Shown here one piece after another: positions 52,665 to 60,890 of a stretch of DNA of 64,000 nucleotides (position 1 is its first letter; the number at the start of each line of letters is the position of its first letter). The translations under genes and the position numbers were made by a program. The notes under the pieces are model-generated. The model saw nothing but the letters and a program-made list of their open reading frames with translations. It was not told where the DNA came from and ran no database searches. The DNA is from Subtercola endophyticus (GTDB taxonomy: Bacteria; Actinomycetota; Actinomycetes; Actinomycetales; Microbacteriaceae): contig NZ_CP087997.1 in NCBI RefSeq assembly GCF_021044565.1, positions 1,922,001 to 1,986,000 of the forward strand, written 5' to 3'.

Positions 52665-54347
52665 CTAGTCGCGTGTCAGCTTGCGGTACGCCGAACGGTG
52701 CGGCTTCGCCGCATCGGGGCCGAGTCGCTCGATTTTGTTCTGCTCGTAGGCTTCGAAGTTGCCCTCGAACCAGTACCACTGTGCGGGGTTCGCTTCGGTG
52801 CCCTCGTAGGCGAGGATATGCGTTGCGATGCGGTCGAGAAACCACCGGTCGTGTGTGATGACCACGGCGCAGCCGGGAAACTCGAGAAGGGCGTTTTCGA
52901 GGCTGCCGAGGGTTTCGACGTCGAGGTCGTTTGTCGGTTCGTCGAGCAGCAACAGGTTGCCGCCCTGCTTCAGGGTGAGCGCCAGGTTGAGCCGGTTTCG
53001 CTCGCCACCGGAGAGCACACCTGCCGCCTTTTGCTGATCGGGGCCCTTGAAGCCGAACGTGGAGACGTAGGCACGAGAAGGGATCTCGGTCTTGCCGACC
53101 TGAATGTAGTCCTGCCCGTCGGAGACGACCTCCCACAGCGTCTTCTTCGGATCGATGCCACCACGATCTTGGTCGACGTAGGAGATGTCGACCGTTTCGC
53201 CGATGGTCAGTTTTCCGCCGTCGAGGGGCTCGAAGCCCACGATCGTCTTGAACAGCGTCGACTTGCCCACACCGTTCGGCCCGATGACACCGACGATGCC
53301 GTTACGCGGCAGCGTGAAGCTGAGGCCGTCGATGAGCACACGTTCACCGAACGCCTTGTGTAGCTTGTCGGCGTCGATCACCTGCGACCCGAGCCGCGGG
53401 CCGACCGGAATCACGATCTCTTCGAAGTCGAGCTTTCGCGTCTTCTCAGCTTCTGTGACCATCTCTTCGTAGCGGGCCAGGCGCGCTTTCGACTTCGCCT
53501 GGCGGCCCTTGGCGTTGGAGCGCACCCAGTCGAGTTCTTCAGCAAGACGCTTGGAGAGCTTGGCGTCTTTTTTGCCCTGCACCATGAGGCGCTCTTGCTT
53601 CTTCTCGAGGTAGGTCGAGTAGTTGCCTTCGTAGGGATAGAGGTGTCCGCGGTCGACCTCGGCGATCCATTCCGCGACGTGGTCGAGAAAGTACCGATCG
53701 TGTGTCACAGCGAGAACGGCACCATGGTACTTGGCCAGGTGCTGCTCGAGCCAGAGCACGCTCTCGGCGTCGAGGTGGTTGGTGGGTTCGTCGAGCAGCA
53801 GCAGGTCGGGCTTCTGCAGCAGCAGCTTCGTGAGCGCCACCCGGCGCTTCTCACCACCGGAGAGGTTCTTCACACTCGCGTCACCGGGCGGGGTTCGCAG
53901 AGCATCCATCGCCTGTTCGAGCTGAGAGTCGAGATCCCACGCGTCTTCGGCGTCGATCTGCTCTTGCAGCGTGCCCATCTCTTCGAGCAGCTTGTCAAAA
54001 TCGGCATCGGGGTCGGCCAGCTCTGCCGAGATCTCGTTGAAGCGGTCGACCTTGGCCTTGATAGGGCCGACACCCTCTTGCACGTTCTCGAGCACAGTCT
54101 TCGACTCGTCGAGTTCGGGCTCTTGCATCAGGATGCCCACGGTGTACCCCGCGCTGAGCTTGGCCTCGCCATTGCTCGGGGTGTCGAGGCCCGCCATGAT
54201 CTTCAGAATGGTCGACTTGCCGGCGCCGTTCGGACCCACGACGCCGATCTTCGCTCCGGGCAGGAACGACATCGTCACGTCGTCGAGAATCAGCTTGTCG
54301 CCCACGGCCTTGCGGGCGCGCACCATGGAATAAATGTATTCGGCCAT
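52665..54347 (-). CDS. ettA: Energy-dependent translational throttle protein EttA (ABC-F)
   Basis: A soluble ABC-F ATPase that binds the ribosomal E site. Two ATP-binding domains have Walker A GPNGAGKST (~39-47) and GPNGVGKST, signatures NLSGGEKRR and VLSGGERNR, and LLLLDEPTNHLD and LLLLDEPTNDLD. The interdomain linker is charged and helical. 560 aa from ATG 54347. TAGACT lies 7 nt upstream inside the end of the lipoprotein gene, so a leaderless transcript is possible. Confidence 0.95.
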   Translation of the reverse strand: MAEYIYSMVRARKAVGDKLILDDVTMSFLPGAKIGVVGPNGAGKSTILKIMAGLDTPSNGEAKLSAGYTVGILMQEPELDESKTVLENVQEGVGPIKAKVDRFNEISAELADPDADFDKLLEEMGTLQEQIDAEDAWDLDSQLEQAMDALRTPPGDASVKNLSGGEKRRVALTKLLLQKPDLLLLDEPTNHLDAESVLWLEQHLAKYHGAVLAVTHDRYFLDHVAEWIAEVDRGHLYPYEGNYSTYLEKKQERLMVQGKKDAKLSKRLAEELDWVRSNAKGRQAKSKARLARYEEMVTEAEKTRKLDFEEIVIPVGPRLGSQVIDADKLHKAFGERVLIDGLSFTLPRNGIVGVIGPNGVGKSTLFKTIVGFEPLDGGKLTIGETVDISYVDQDRGGIDPKKTLWEVVSDGQDYIQVGKTEIPSRAYVSTFGFKGPDQQKAAGVLSGGERNRLNLALTLKQGGNLLLLDEPTNDLDVETLGSLENALLEFPGCAVVITHDRWFLDRIATHILAYEGTEANPAQWYWFEGNFEAYEQNKIERLGPDAAKPHRSAYRKLTRD

Positions 54348-54349
54348 GG

Positions 54350-54874
54350 CTACCAGTCTATTGTGCGGGTTTCGCCCACCAGGCACTTGCCGGTTCCGAG
54401 CACGGGTGCGATGAGGCTGTGGTACGCGCCGAAGCCGTACTGGCCGATGAGGCATTGCCCCTTCATCGCGACGGAGAACTGAATCGAGTCGGCCTTCACT
54501 CCGACGGTGGTGACGTCGGGCGTGACCTGCATGTCGGTCACCGCGAACCCGCCGGAGCGCAGCGCGGTGGTGAACGCTACGCCGTCAGCAGTCTGGTTCT
54601 GTGCCGACGCCTGTGCGATGGTCTGGTTGTTGACGTAGTCGAAATACGCCAGGTTCTCAGCGGCAGTACCGCCTGGCACGAAAGCCGGTGCCACGGTCGG
54701 GCTAGGAGTCGCCGTGGCGACGCTCGCGCTGGTCGTCGCCGTGCTGGGCGCCGGCGTCGAACCCGTCGTGCAGGCCGCAAGCAGCACCGAGATCGCTGCT
54801 GCGGACACCGCGGCCATCACAGTCACCGCTGCTCGGCGACGCGTCGCACGAAAGCGCGTGGCGTGAAAGGGCAT
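54350..54874 (-). CDS. Putative lipoprotein of unknown function
   Basis: A signal sequence with lipobox LLAAC (ISVLLAACTTG) is followed by a Thr/Ser/Pro/Ala spacer and a ~110-residue domain (AAENLAYFDYVNNQTIAQ...GKCLVGETRTIDW) with two Cys that may pair. GGAG is 5-6 nt before ATG 54874. 174 aa, anchored on the outer face of the membrane. Function not recognised. Stop 2 nt before ettA. Confidence 0.8.
   Translation of the reverse strand: MPFHATRFRATRRRAAVTVMAAVSAAAISVLLAACTTGSTPAPSTATTSASVATATPSPTVAPAFVPGGTAAENLAYFDYVNNQTIAQASAQNQTADGVAFTTALRSGGFAVTDMQVTPDVTTVGVKADSIQFSVAMKGQCLIGQYGFGAYHSLIAPVLGTGKCLVGETRTIDW
54355..54360 (-). promoter_or_regulatory. -10 box 7 nt before ettA
   Basis: TAGACT on the minus strand lies within the last codons of the lipoprotein gene and 7 nt before the ettA ATG. 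Confidence 0.45.
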
Positions 54875-55031
54875 CAAAACTCCGCTCTTCGTGAATCCGG
54901 CCTCGGCGGCCGTCTCCCCCGGCTTCCGGGTCGAGTCTAGGCGAGCGGGGTCGGAGCAAACCTCAGAATGACCTGAGTGAGCCGTCGCGCGAACGTCACC
55001 GGAATAGACGGCAGCGATTTCGCGCGCCGGT

Positions 55032-55604
55032 TCAGAAGGCAACCGCCGCACTCTCGGTGCCCCCGCTTTCGTCACCGCTGCGCTCGTCGTCGGGCAAGAA
55101 TCCGTCGCCGGAGTGCTCTGTTGCCGTCGCCGGCGCAGGAGCACCCCAGTCACCGCCCTGCGCCGGAGCCGGCGGAACCGCCCAGCTCTCGGCGGGCGCC
55201 GCACCACCGGCGGGTTCGAACCCGGCACCGCCAGCACCCCTCGAACTAGCGATCGACTTCGAAAAGCTGGCGCTGCCCCACGACAGATCGTGACCGACGG
55301 CCTCTGCTTCGACCTCGATCGTCATTCCGTTCTTCTCCGCGCTCGACCATTCGCGCAGTCGCACGCGGCCGGAGGCGACCACCCGGTCGCCCTTGTTCAG
55401 CGACACAGCCATGTTGGCCGCGAGCTGCCGGAATGCCGTGACGGTGTACCAGTTGGTACCGGCATCGACCCAGGAGTTCTTCGCCCGGTCGAATCGGCGT
55501 TGGCTCGAGGCCAGGCGAAAGCTCGTGATATCGAGACCATCGTTCGTCGTGATGTGGCGCGGGTCGGTCGCCACGACGCCGGTGAGTGAAATGTTGTCTG
55601 GCAC
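55032..55604 (-). CDS. ssb: Single-stranded DNA-binding protein (second-type SSB)
   Basis: The OB-fold spans residues 1-~105: NISLTGVVATDPRHITTNDGLDITSFRLAS, NWYTVTAFRQLAANMAVSLNKGDRVVASGRVRLREW. A Gly/Ala/Pro-rich tail ends GTESAAVAF and lacks the acidic DDxPF tip of the main SSB, which suggests a paralogue such as SsbB. GTG 55604 has AGGAGA 6 nt upstream. 190 aa. It is not next to rpsF/rpsR, which also argues for a secondary SSB. Confidence 0.88.
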   Translation of the reverse strand: MPDNISLTGVVATDPRHITTNDGLDITSFRLASSQRRFDRAKNSWVDAGTNWYTVTAFRQLAANMAVSLNKGDRVVASGRVRLREWSSAEKNGMTIEVEAEAVGHDLSWGSASFSKSIASSRGAGGAGFEPAGGAAPAESWAVPPAPAQGGDWGAPAPATATEHSGDGFLPDDERSGDESGGTESAAVAF

Positions 55605-55673
55605 GGTGTTCTCCTGATCGTTTCGGGCCACCATTGCGGCCGTCGTGCGGGGTCGTTGGCCCCGGTGAAACGA

Positions 55674-55705
55674 GTGTGCCCCGGCGCCGAAGCGTCGGGG
55701 CACAC
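55674..55705. other. Hairpin between msrA and ssb
   Basis: GTGTGCCCC (55674-55682) pairs with GGGGCACAC (55697-55705), loop 14 nt, in a 205-bp gap otherwise without recognisable features. There is no U tract. It may end the msrA transcript. Confidence 0.4.
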
Positions 55706-55808
55706 GTGCCGAGAGACTGTGCAGAACATCCACTGCCCGCACACTGTGCATAACGCACCGTGCGGAGCTCACGCCCGTGCGCATCTCACACGTCGCGAGC
55801 AGCGACGC

Positions 55809-56336
55809 TCAGGCGGCCCGAACGTATTGGGCGAAGCTCTTTCGCACCTTGTTCACCTTGGGAACGGCGACGGCCATGCAGTAGCCCTGACCAGGGTTCT
55901 TGGCGAAAAAGTCTTGGTGGTATTGCTCGGCGGAGAAGAACTCCGTCAGTGGCTCGAGGTCGGTGACGACGGGCCCGTCCCAGAGGTCGGCCGCCCGCAC
56001 CAGACTCTGCTCGAACAGCCGTTTCTGTTCGTCGGAGGTGTAGAACATCGCGGAGCGGTACTGAGTGCCAACGTCGTTGCCCTGCCGGTTCAGCTGCCGG
56101 GGGTCGTGCAACGTGAAGAACACGTCGAGAATGACGTCTGCCGGAATGATCTCGGGGTCGAATGTCACGGCGACGACCTCGGCGTGCCCGGTCGTGCCGG
56201 TGCACACCTCTTCATAGTTCGGGTGAGCGGTGTGACCCCCGGTGTAGCCCGAGACGACGTCTGTGACGCCGTGCAGTGTGCGATAGACGGCGTCGAGACA
56301 CCAGAAGCAGCCGCCGGCGAGAACGAAAGTTTGCAT
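55809..56336 (-). CDS. msrA: Peptide-methionine (S)-S-oxide reductase MsrA
   Basis: Repairs oxidised methionine. The active site is GGCFWCLDAVY with Cys10, and GTQYRSAMFYTSDEQKR and EYHQDFF-type QYHQDFFAKNPGQGYC follow, including a recycling Cys. 175 aa, normal length. No msrB is adjacent. Confidence 0.95.
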   Translation of the reverse strand: MQTFVLAGGCFWCLDAVYRTLHGVTDVVSGYTGGHTAHPNYEEVCTGTTGHAEVVAVTFDPEIIPADVILDVFFTLHDPRQLNRQGNDVGTQYRSAMFYTSDEQKRLFEQSLVRAADLWDGPVVTDLEPLTEFFSAEQYHQDFFAKNPGQGYCMAVAVPKVNKVRKSFAQYVRAA

Positions 56337-56429
56337 GCCTCAACCCTACGACGGGGCGGGTGTCAGTGGCCTCTCGTATCGTTCAGAGCATCAACCGACC
56401 GGGCCGGCGCACTGAACAGGAGGCATCTC

Positions 56430-56660
56430 ATGACTACTTCGACTCGCTCTTCGTCTGCTCCCACGTTGCGGCAGGTTCGACCCGCACTGTGGCGGGTTCT
56501 TCGCGAAGACGGCACGCTCGCCGGCTACATCGAAGGTGCCGAGCCGGTGCGGTTCGAGTCGGTGCGCTTTGAAGCACGCCGGCTCGTAGCATCCACTCGC
56601 CAGGTCGTCGGCCTCGGGCATTTCGCGTCGATCGACGATGCGATGCTGTGTTTCAGCTGA
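56430..56660 (+). CDS. Small protein of unknown function
   Basis: 76 aa. RQVRPALWRVLREDGTLAGYIEGAEPVRFESVRFEARRLV suggests a short beta-rich domain. AGGAGG lies 6 nt before the ATG, one of the strongest ribosome binding sites in the window, supporting a real gene. Function unknown. Confidence 0.7.
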   Translation: MTTSTRSSSAPTLRQVRPALWRVLREDGTLAGYIEGAEPVRFESVRFEARRLVASTRQVVGLGHFASIDDAMLCFS

Positions 56661-56727
56661 ATCGGCGCTCAGAGACGGGCATCGCGCCACACCCGGCGCC
56701 TTAGCCGCGTATCGATCGACGCGGGGT

Positions 56728-56733
56728 TACCCT
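56728..56733 (+). promoter_or_regulatory. -10 box of a leaderless gene
   Basis: TACCCT lies 6 nt before ATG 56740; no ribosome binding site. Confidence 0.5.
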
Positions 56734-56739
56734 TCTGGC

Positions 56740-57561
56740 ATGGAATGGTGGAGCAACTTTCTCAACTGGGCAAACACCGACGGCGGCGCGTACGTCATCA
56801 CGAGCATCGCGGTACCGGCGGCTTCGATCATCGTGGCGGGCTTGCTCGCCGCGTGGATAGCCAGCGGGTCGATCAAGCGCCTCATCGCGGGCCGCGACCG
56901 TGAGCTCAAGGTGGCCGCGATCGGTGCGCTCGTCGATGCCGCCGAACAAGCGTCTGTCTGGAACTCGCTCACCCCGCAAGAGCAGGTGCTCTCCGACCGG
57001 GCAACGGGGCAGGCTGACATTCAGGTGCGTCTGCTTCCTATCAAGGGTGCCGCTCTCGCGGCCAACTGGGCGGCATATTCGCTCGCCGAGATGAAGCGCA
57101 ACTCTGCGACTTTCGGCTACCAGATCGAGCCGGCCGTCATCCAGTTCCGCGACCAACTCGTCGAATGGCAGCATCGCCCGGGCCGTTCGCGCCGCGCCTT
57201 CCAGGCCGACGTCGAGCGCTGGAAGGCCAAGTCCGCCGACTCGGAGAGTGCGCTGCGCGATCAGCAGGAGGCGTGGGTCGCCCAACAGCACCATGAGCAG
57301 CACGTCGGCACCGCTCCGGCCCCGCAGGGTGCGCAAACGGCTGTCGCAGCATCCTCTGCCGTTGCCGCCGCACCCGCTCCCGTTGCCACGCCGGCAGTCC
57401 CCGCCGCCGCCCAAGCCGTGCCTGCGGCTCCAGCTGCCCCGCACTATGATTCGCCGGTCTACACGGCACCGGCGGCTCCCGCTGGAGCGCTCGACACGCA
57501 GCGCGTCTTGACCGATGTCGACGCCGTCGAGCGTCAGATCGAGGCCGGCGTCGGCCGCTGA
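56740..57561 (+). CDS. Single-pass membrane protein with Ala/Pro-rich C-terminus
   Basis: 273 aa. One membrane helix near residues 18-40 (VITSIAVPAASIIVAGLLAAWIA) is followed by a helical soluble part rich in Trp and Ala (NSLTPQEQVLSDRATGQADIQVRL), then a charged segment. A long Ala/Pro/Val stretch (residues ~195-250) is probably disordered. No known domain recognised. Confidence 0.7.
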   Translation: MEWWSNFLNWANTDGGAYVITSIAVPAASIIVAGLLAAWIASGSIKRLIAGRDRELKVAAIGALVDAAEQASVWNSLTPQEQVLSDRATGQADIQVRLLPIKGAALAANWAAYSLAEMKRNSATFGYQIEPAVIQFRDQLVEWQHRPGRSRRAFQADVERWKAKSADSESALRDQQEAWVAQQHHEQHVGTAPAPQGAQTAVAASSAVAAAPAPVATPAVPAAAQAVPAAPAAPHYDSPVYTAPAAPAGALDTQRVLTDVDAVERQIEAGVGR

Positions 57562-57632
57562 GCGTCGCTGACCGATCCGGCGGAACATCGGGCGAGTAGT
57601 AACATCGTCACGACGCCTCTGTCACCCAGTGG

Positions 57633-57704
57633 CCTCTGTAGCTCAGTGGATAGAGCAGCGGCCTTCTAATCCGCTTGTCGTAGGTTCGATTCCTACCAGG
57701 GGCA
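57633..57704 (+). tRNA. tRNA-Arg (anticodon TCT)
   Basis: Acceptor GCCTCTG/CAGGGGC with one G-T pair, D-arm GCTC/GAGC, anticodon loop CTTCTAA with anticodon TCT, T-arm GTAGG-TTCGATT-CCTAC. The last anticodon-stem pair (31-39) is a C-U mismatch. 72 nt, CCA not encoded. Confidence 0.95.
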
Positions 57705-57750
57705 CTCATGCTCTGCGAAATTTCTTACCGCGAGTGATGCGCGAGTGGCC

Positions 57751-58977
57751 TCAGGAGCGTTCGCGCACCAAACCGATCAGGCGGTCGAGCACGTCGCCAC
57801 CCGAACTGCGGAGCCCGTTGTGGAGGTGCTCGCTGGTCACCCAGCGCTTCAGGGAGGGTATGAGGTCGGCGGTCTCCTCAGAGAACACCAGGTCGACGAA
57901 AGGGTCGTCGACGTAGATCGCGGCCGCGCACGGCACGTCGACAGAAGAGAGTACATCGGCGTCGAACAACCGAGGCCAGTCATGCTCAGCCAGAATCGTT
58001 GCTACCGCGCGGTACGGCCGCAGCTCGGCGATGTCGTCGAAGTGCCAGGAGAACAGGTGCTCGCCCGTGAACAACAGCGAGTCCCCGAGAAAGTCTGCGG
58101 GCTCTACTCGTTCAGCCGACCATCGGGTGCGGCCGCCGTCGGTGTAACTCGACTCGTGCAGCACCGCGTAGAGCGGATCTCGAGCCCCGAACGAAAACGC
58201 GGCAGCGAGGTCATAGCGGAACGCGGATGATGCGGGGTCCCGTTCGAGAAGATAGTGCAGCTGCTCCGCTCCTCCGTCCATTCCGAGCTGGTGCCCGATG
58301 GTGCGGAGCAGCCGCGGTGAGATCGGCTCCCCTGTAGGCGTACGGAGTTCTCCCGCCGCGCTGAGCTCGAGCAGCTTTTCGAAACGTTCGCGGTCGCCGG
58401 GGAACCGGTCGTAGAAGCGTTCGGTGAGGATGCGCATCCGGCCATACGTCACGGAGTACACCTCGTCGACGGGGCGCCCCACCGGCGGCAGCCCGCCCGT
58501 GAAGTAGACCTCGCGAAGACTGTCGGGGGCGACGCTGAGGTAGTGCAAGGAGCAGAATCCACCGAACGACTGGCCGAGCAGGCTCCACGTCGACGCCCCG
58601 AGATGCTTTCGCAACAACTCCGCATCCTGCACGATGGCATCGGCGCGAAAGTGCGTGAGCCACTCGGCGTCGGCTACAGGATCGGGCCCTGGCGCACCGT
58701 AGGGTGTCGAGAGCCCCGTGCCGCGCTGGTCGAGCATGACGACGCGATAGTCCTGCAGCGCCCGCCCCAGCCATCCCGGTGTACCGGGCAGGGCGATAGG
58801 GCGTGGCGCTTCGTGTCCCGGGCCGCCCTGAAGGAATAACAAGAACGGGCGATCCCGGCCGTCGGGCGCCGAGACCACCCGTGCGAAGATCTCGATCGTG
58901 CGACCATCATCACTTCCGTGATCAAGCGGCACCGTAAGCCGGTGCTCCGTGAGCTCAAATGACTGCCTGGCCGACAT
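57751..58977 (-). CDS. S33-family alpha/beta hydrolase (prolyl aminopeptidase-like)
   Basis: The oxyanion-hole motif LQGGPGHEAP at ~49-58, YRVVMLDQRGTGLSTP and the nucleophile elbow GQSFGG with Ser137 match proline iminopeptidases. A helical cap and a late His (SEHLHNGLR) complete the triad. 408 aa, with no signal peptide, so cytoplasmic. It releases N-terminal Pro or related residues, or acts on a small ester; the substrate is not certain. Confidence 0.88.
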   Translation of the reverse strand: MSARQSFELTEHRLTVPLDHGSDDGRTIEIFARVVSAPDGRDRPFLLFLQGGPGHEAPRPIALPGTPGWLGRALQDYRVVMLDQRGTGLSTPYGAPGPDPVADAEWLTHFRADAIVQDAELLRKHLGASTWSLLGQSFGGFCSLHYLSVAPDSLREVYFTGGLPPVGRPVDEVYSVTYGRMRILTERFYDRFPGDRERFEKLLELSAAGELRTPTGEPISPRLLRTIGHQLGMDGGAEQLHYLLERDPASSAFRYDLAAAFSFGARDPLYAVLHESSYTDGGRTRWSAERVEPADFLGDSLLFTGEHLFSWHFDDIAELRPYRAVATILAEHDWPRLFDADVLSSVDVPCAAAIYVDDPFVDLVFSEETADLIPSLKRWVTSEHLHNGLRSSGGDVLDRLIGLVRERS

Positions 58978-59273
58978 GACGCCGTCCTTGCGTTGGTATT
59001 CGTTCTACACAGGAATGATCAGCCTGCGACTTATAGCTTCTCTCACCGTCGAAGGGCTTGACCGTGTGAGCGATCTTTTCCCGCAGGATGTCCCGTGAAT
59101 ATCTCCCACTGAAGCTATATTTGGTACGAAGCTCATATTTCGGCTCTCTAGGCGATAGCGGTTCGATCGCGGGCCGGAGCGAACTCGACCGAGTCGGCGG
59201 CCGTTCAGTTCCCGCCGCATCCGCTCCCAGTGAGTGCGCGAGGTGCGGGCGGTAGGTCGGCTAGCCTTTCGGC
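58978..59273. other. Intergenic region with divergent promoters
   Basis: About 296 bp. The half nearest the S33 gene is A/T-rich (TATAGCTTC, CTATATTTGG) and probably holds its promoter on the minus strand. TAGCCT (59262-59267) 6 nt before the S4 gene is a leaderless -10. A 71-codon minus-strand frame at 59005-59220 has no family match and an Arg-rich composition; not called. Confidence 0.4.
59262..59267 (+). promoter_or_regulatory. -10 box of a leaderless gene
   Basis: TAGCCT lies 6 nt before ATG 59274. Confidence 0.55.
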
Positions 59274-59498
59274 ATGACGAACGCGCCGATCGAAGACGTG
59301 CCGATAGGTGGAGACATCATCCGCCTCGGGCAGTTCCTGAAGTTCGCTGGACTCCTCGACTCCGGCGGGCAGGTGAAAGACGCCATCGTGGAGGGCCATG
59401 TGTTGGTGAACGGCCAGGTCGATCGGCGTCGCGGACGGCAGCTGCAGCTCGGCGATATCGTCAGTTTCTCTGAGCGCAAGTTCCGCGTCGGCGACTGA
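59274..59498 (+). CDS. Small S4-domain RNA-binding protein
   Basis: 74 aa, almost entirely an S4 domain: IIRLGQFLKFAGLLDSGGQVKDAIVEGHVLVNGQVDRRRGRQLQLGDIVSF. It resembles the YbcJ/YaaA-type stand-alone S4 proteins that bind RNA, possibly ribosomal. Followed 9 bp later by the lipoprotein gene, which has its own ribosome binding site. Confidence 0.88.
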   Translation: MTNAPIEDVPIGGDIIRLGQFLKFAGLLDSGGQVKDAIVEGHVLVNGQVDRRRGRQLQLGDIVSFSERKFRVGD

Positions 59499-59507
59499 GG
59501 GGAATCG

Positions 59508-59984
59508 GTGATTCTGCGAACGACCCGGATTCTTGTGACTGTTCTCGCGGCCGTGGCCTTGAGCGCTTGCGCGAGCGCACCTCCTGCCAGCGAAACGTCT
59601 TCGTCGAGCCGAGCGAAAATCGGATTAGCTGTGTCCCAGACGTGTGAGACAGGTTCGAGCGCGCAGTGCGTAGTCGTTAACGGCGAAAACGTGTTGACTC
59701 CGAATGCTTTCGAGGATGCGTACGTAGAGGAGGCCACTGCCGTCGAAAGCAACGGCCAGCGCTTGGTGCAGGTCACGTTCACTGAGGAGGGCGGTGCTGT
59801 GCTGAGCAGCCTCACAACGCAAGCCGTAAAAGCCGGGAGCACAGCACGCCTGGTCATGAAGGCCGGAGACAAGATCATCGGCGCCCCTGTGGTGATGCAA
59901 CCCATCGAGAACCGTGAAGTTTCGATAATGGTGCCGCCAGACGGCAATGCGAAAGAACTGACCGGAGCTATTCTCGGGCGCTGA
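59508..59984 (+). CDS. Lipoprotein with SecD P1-head-like domain
   Basis: A lipobox LSAC (AAVALSACASAPP) follows a short signal sequence. The mature part (VESNGQRLVQVTFTEEGGAVLSSLTTQAVKAGSTARLVMKAGDKIIGAPVVMQPIENREVSIMV) follows the pattern of the SecDF P1 head subdomain. GTG 59508 with GAGGGGA 7 nt upstream. 158 aa, outer membrane-face protein. Function unknown; interaction with secretion is speculative. Confidence 0.75.
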   Translation: MILRTTRILVTVLAAVALSACASAPPASETSSSSRAKIGLAVSQTCETGSSAQCVVVNGENVLTPNAFEDAYVEEATAVESNGQRLVQVTFTEEGGAVLSSLTTQAVKAGSTARLVMKAGDKIIGAPVVMQPIENREVSIMVPPDGNAKELTGAILGR

Positions 59985-60094
59985 GCAAGAGGTACTGCCG
60001 TGGTCCGTCGCGAATCAATTCTGTGGAAAGTCCGTCGTGGGTTGCCGCGAGCGATGTGGCAATTCTCGATCGGTTCGGTGACGCTCGTCGCGTA

Positions 60095-60740
60095 CTATTG
60101 ACGGCGCAGTACAGCGAAGATGGGCCGGTGGCGGGCTCCGGACGAATCTTGATCAGTGATCACTGTGAAACTGATCGCGCGCCAGGTCGGTGTGGCCAGA
60201 ACGTGGTCAAGCGGCATCCCCGCGAAGACGGGTATTCGTGATGTTCGGCGATGAGCATTGCGTTTCGGCCCACTGCAGATCGGCGTTCCATTGTGTGTTG
60301 TTCGCGCCGCTCGCAGATGCGACGGCAGCGACGCGCTCAGCGGTGACGAGATCGCCGTTGATATTCCACGAGAGAACCCGCACGTCACCGTCTGATGCGA
60401 GGGCAGGGCTGTCGTTCGCCAGACCAAGGCTGAGGATTCCCGTTCCGCTGACAATGGTCACCAGCGCCAGGCTGGCGGCCACGATTCCGAGCTGAACTCG
60501 GCGCCGTACCCAGACGACGCAGACACCCCCGAGCGCAACCGCAAGAAATGCGGCGCCCACGGTAAGTGCGTTCCGCAAAGCGACGACGTCTTCGACCACG
60601 GGCAGGCGGGAGTATGCGAAATACCTCGCCGCGCACAGGACTACTCCGATGACAACGATCGCCGCGCCTGCTACCCAGATGAGCCATCCGGCTCGCATCG
60701 ATGCGCCGGTCGGCTTCGGTTGAGGCGGGCGTGATGTCAT
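60095..60740 (-). pseudogene. Decayed endonuclease/exonuclease/phosphatase (EEP) membrane protein
   Basis: ATG 60740 starts a protein with three membrane helices (LIWVAGAAIVVIGVVLCAARY, LTVGAAFLAVALGGVCVVWV, LGIVAASLALVTIVSGTGIL) and the first strand of an EEP domain (DGDVRVLSWNINGDLVTAERVAAVASASGAN). It then runs into a short tail and stops at 60207. The family C-terminus (GMPLDHVLATPTWRAISFTVI...GARHRPIFAVLRRQ) is found in another frame at 60095-60215. About 120-150 codons of the catalytic core are missing. So an internal deletion plus a frameshift have occurred. Confidence 0.8.
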
Positions 60741-60767
60741 TGAGCCTCAGTGTAGGGAATCTGCGCT

Positions 60768-60839
60768 CAGCAGGTCTGCCAACAGCAGGTCTGCGCTCAG
60801 CAGGTCTGCCAGCAGCAGGTCTGCGCTCAGCAGGTCTGC
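60768..60839. repeat. Five 15-bp iterons with palindromic core upstream of clpP3-like gene
   Basis: CAGCAGGTCTGC is repeated at 60768, 60783, 60798, 60813 and 60828, spaced exactly 15 bp, with a degenerate sixth at ~60843. The core GCAG-GT-CTGC is a dyad. The array lies 52 bp before the first ClpP-like ATG and 28 bp from the EEP pseudogene start, a position suited to an operator. In the plus direction it would read as pentapeptides (AGLPxAGLR), but no gene is supported. Confidence 0.85.
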
Positions 60840-60890
60840 CTGAAGCAGGATCGGTGGAGATCATCCGCCGCCCTGTTCGATGCTGAGGGC

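Noticed and set aside
59005..59220. 71-codon minus-strand gene in the intergenic region
   Set aside because: Arg-rich, no ribosome binding site, no family pattern, and it covers the likely divergent promoters.
60023..60241. 72-codon plus-strand gene after the SecD-like lipoprotein
   Set aside because: It is antisense to the EEP remnant and shows no motif or ribosome binding site.
60761..60850. CRISPR or pentapeptide-repeat gene at the 15-bp iterons
   Set aside because: There are no spacers. The 61-codon plus frame through it lacks a ribosome binding site and would run into the clpP3 promoter.
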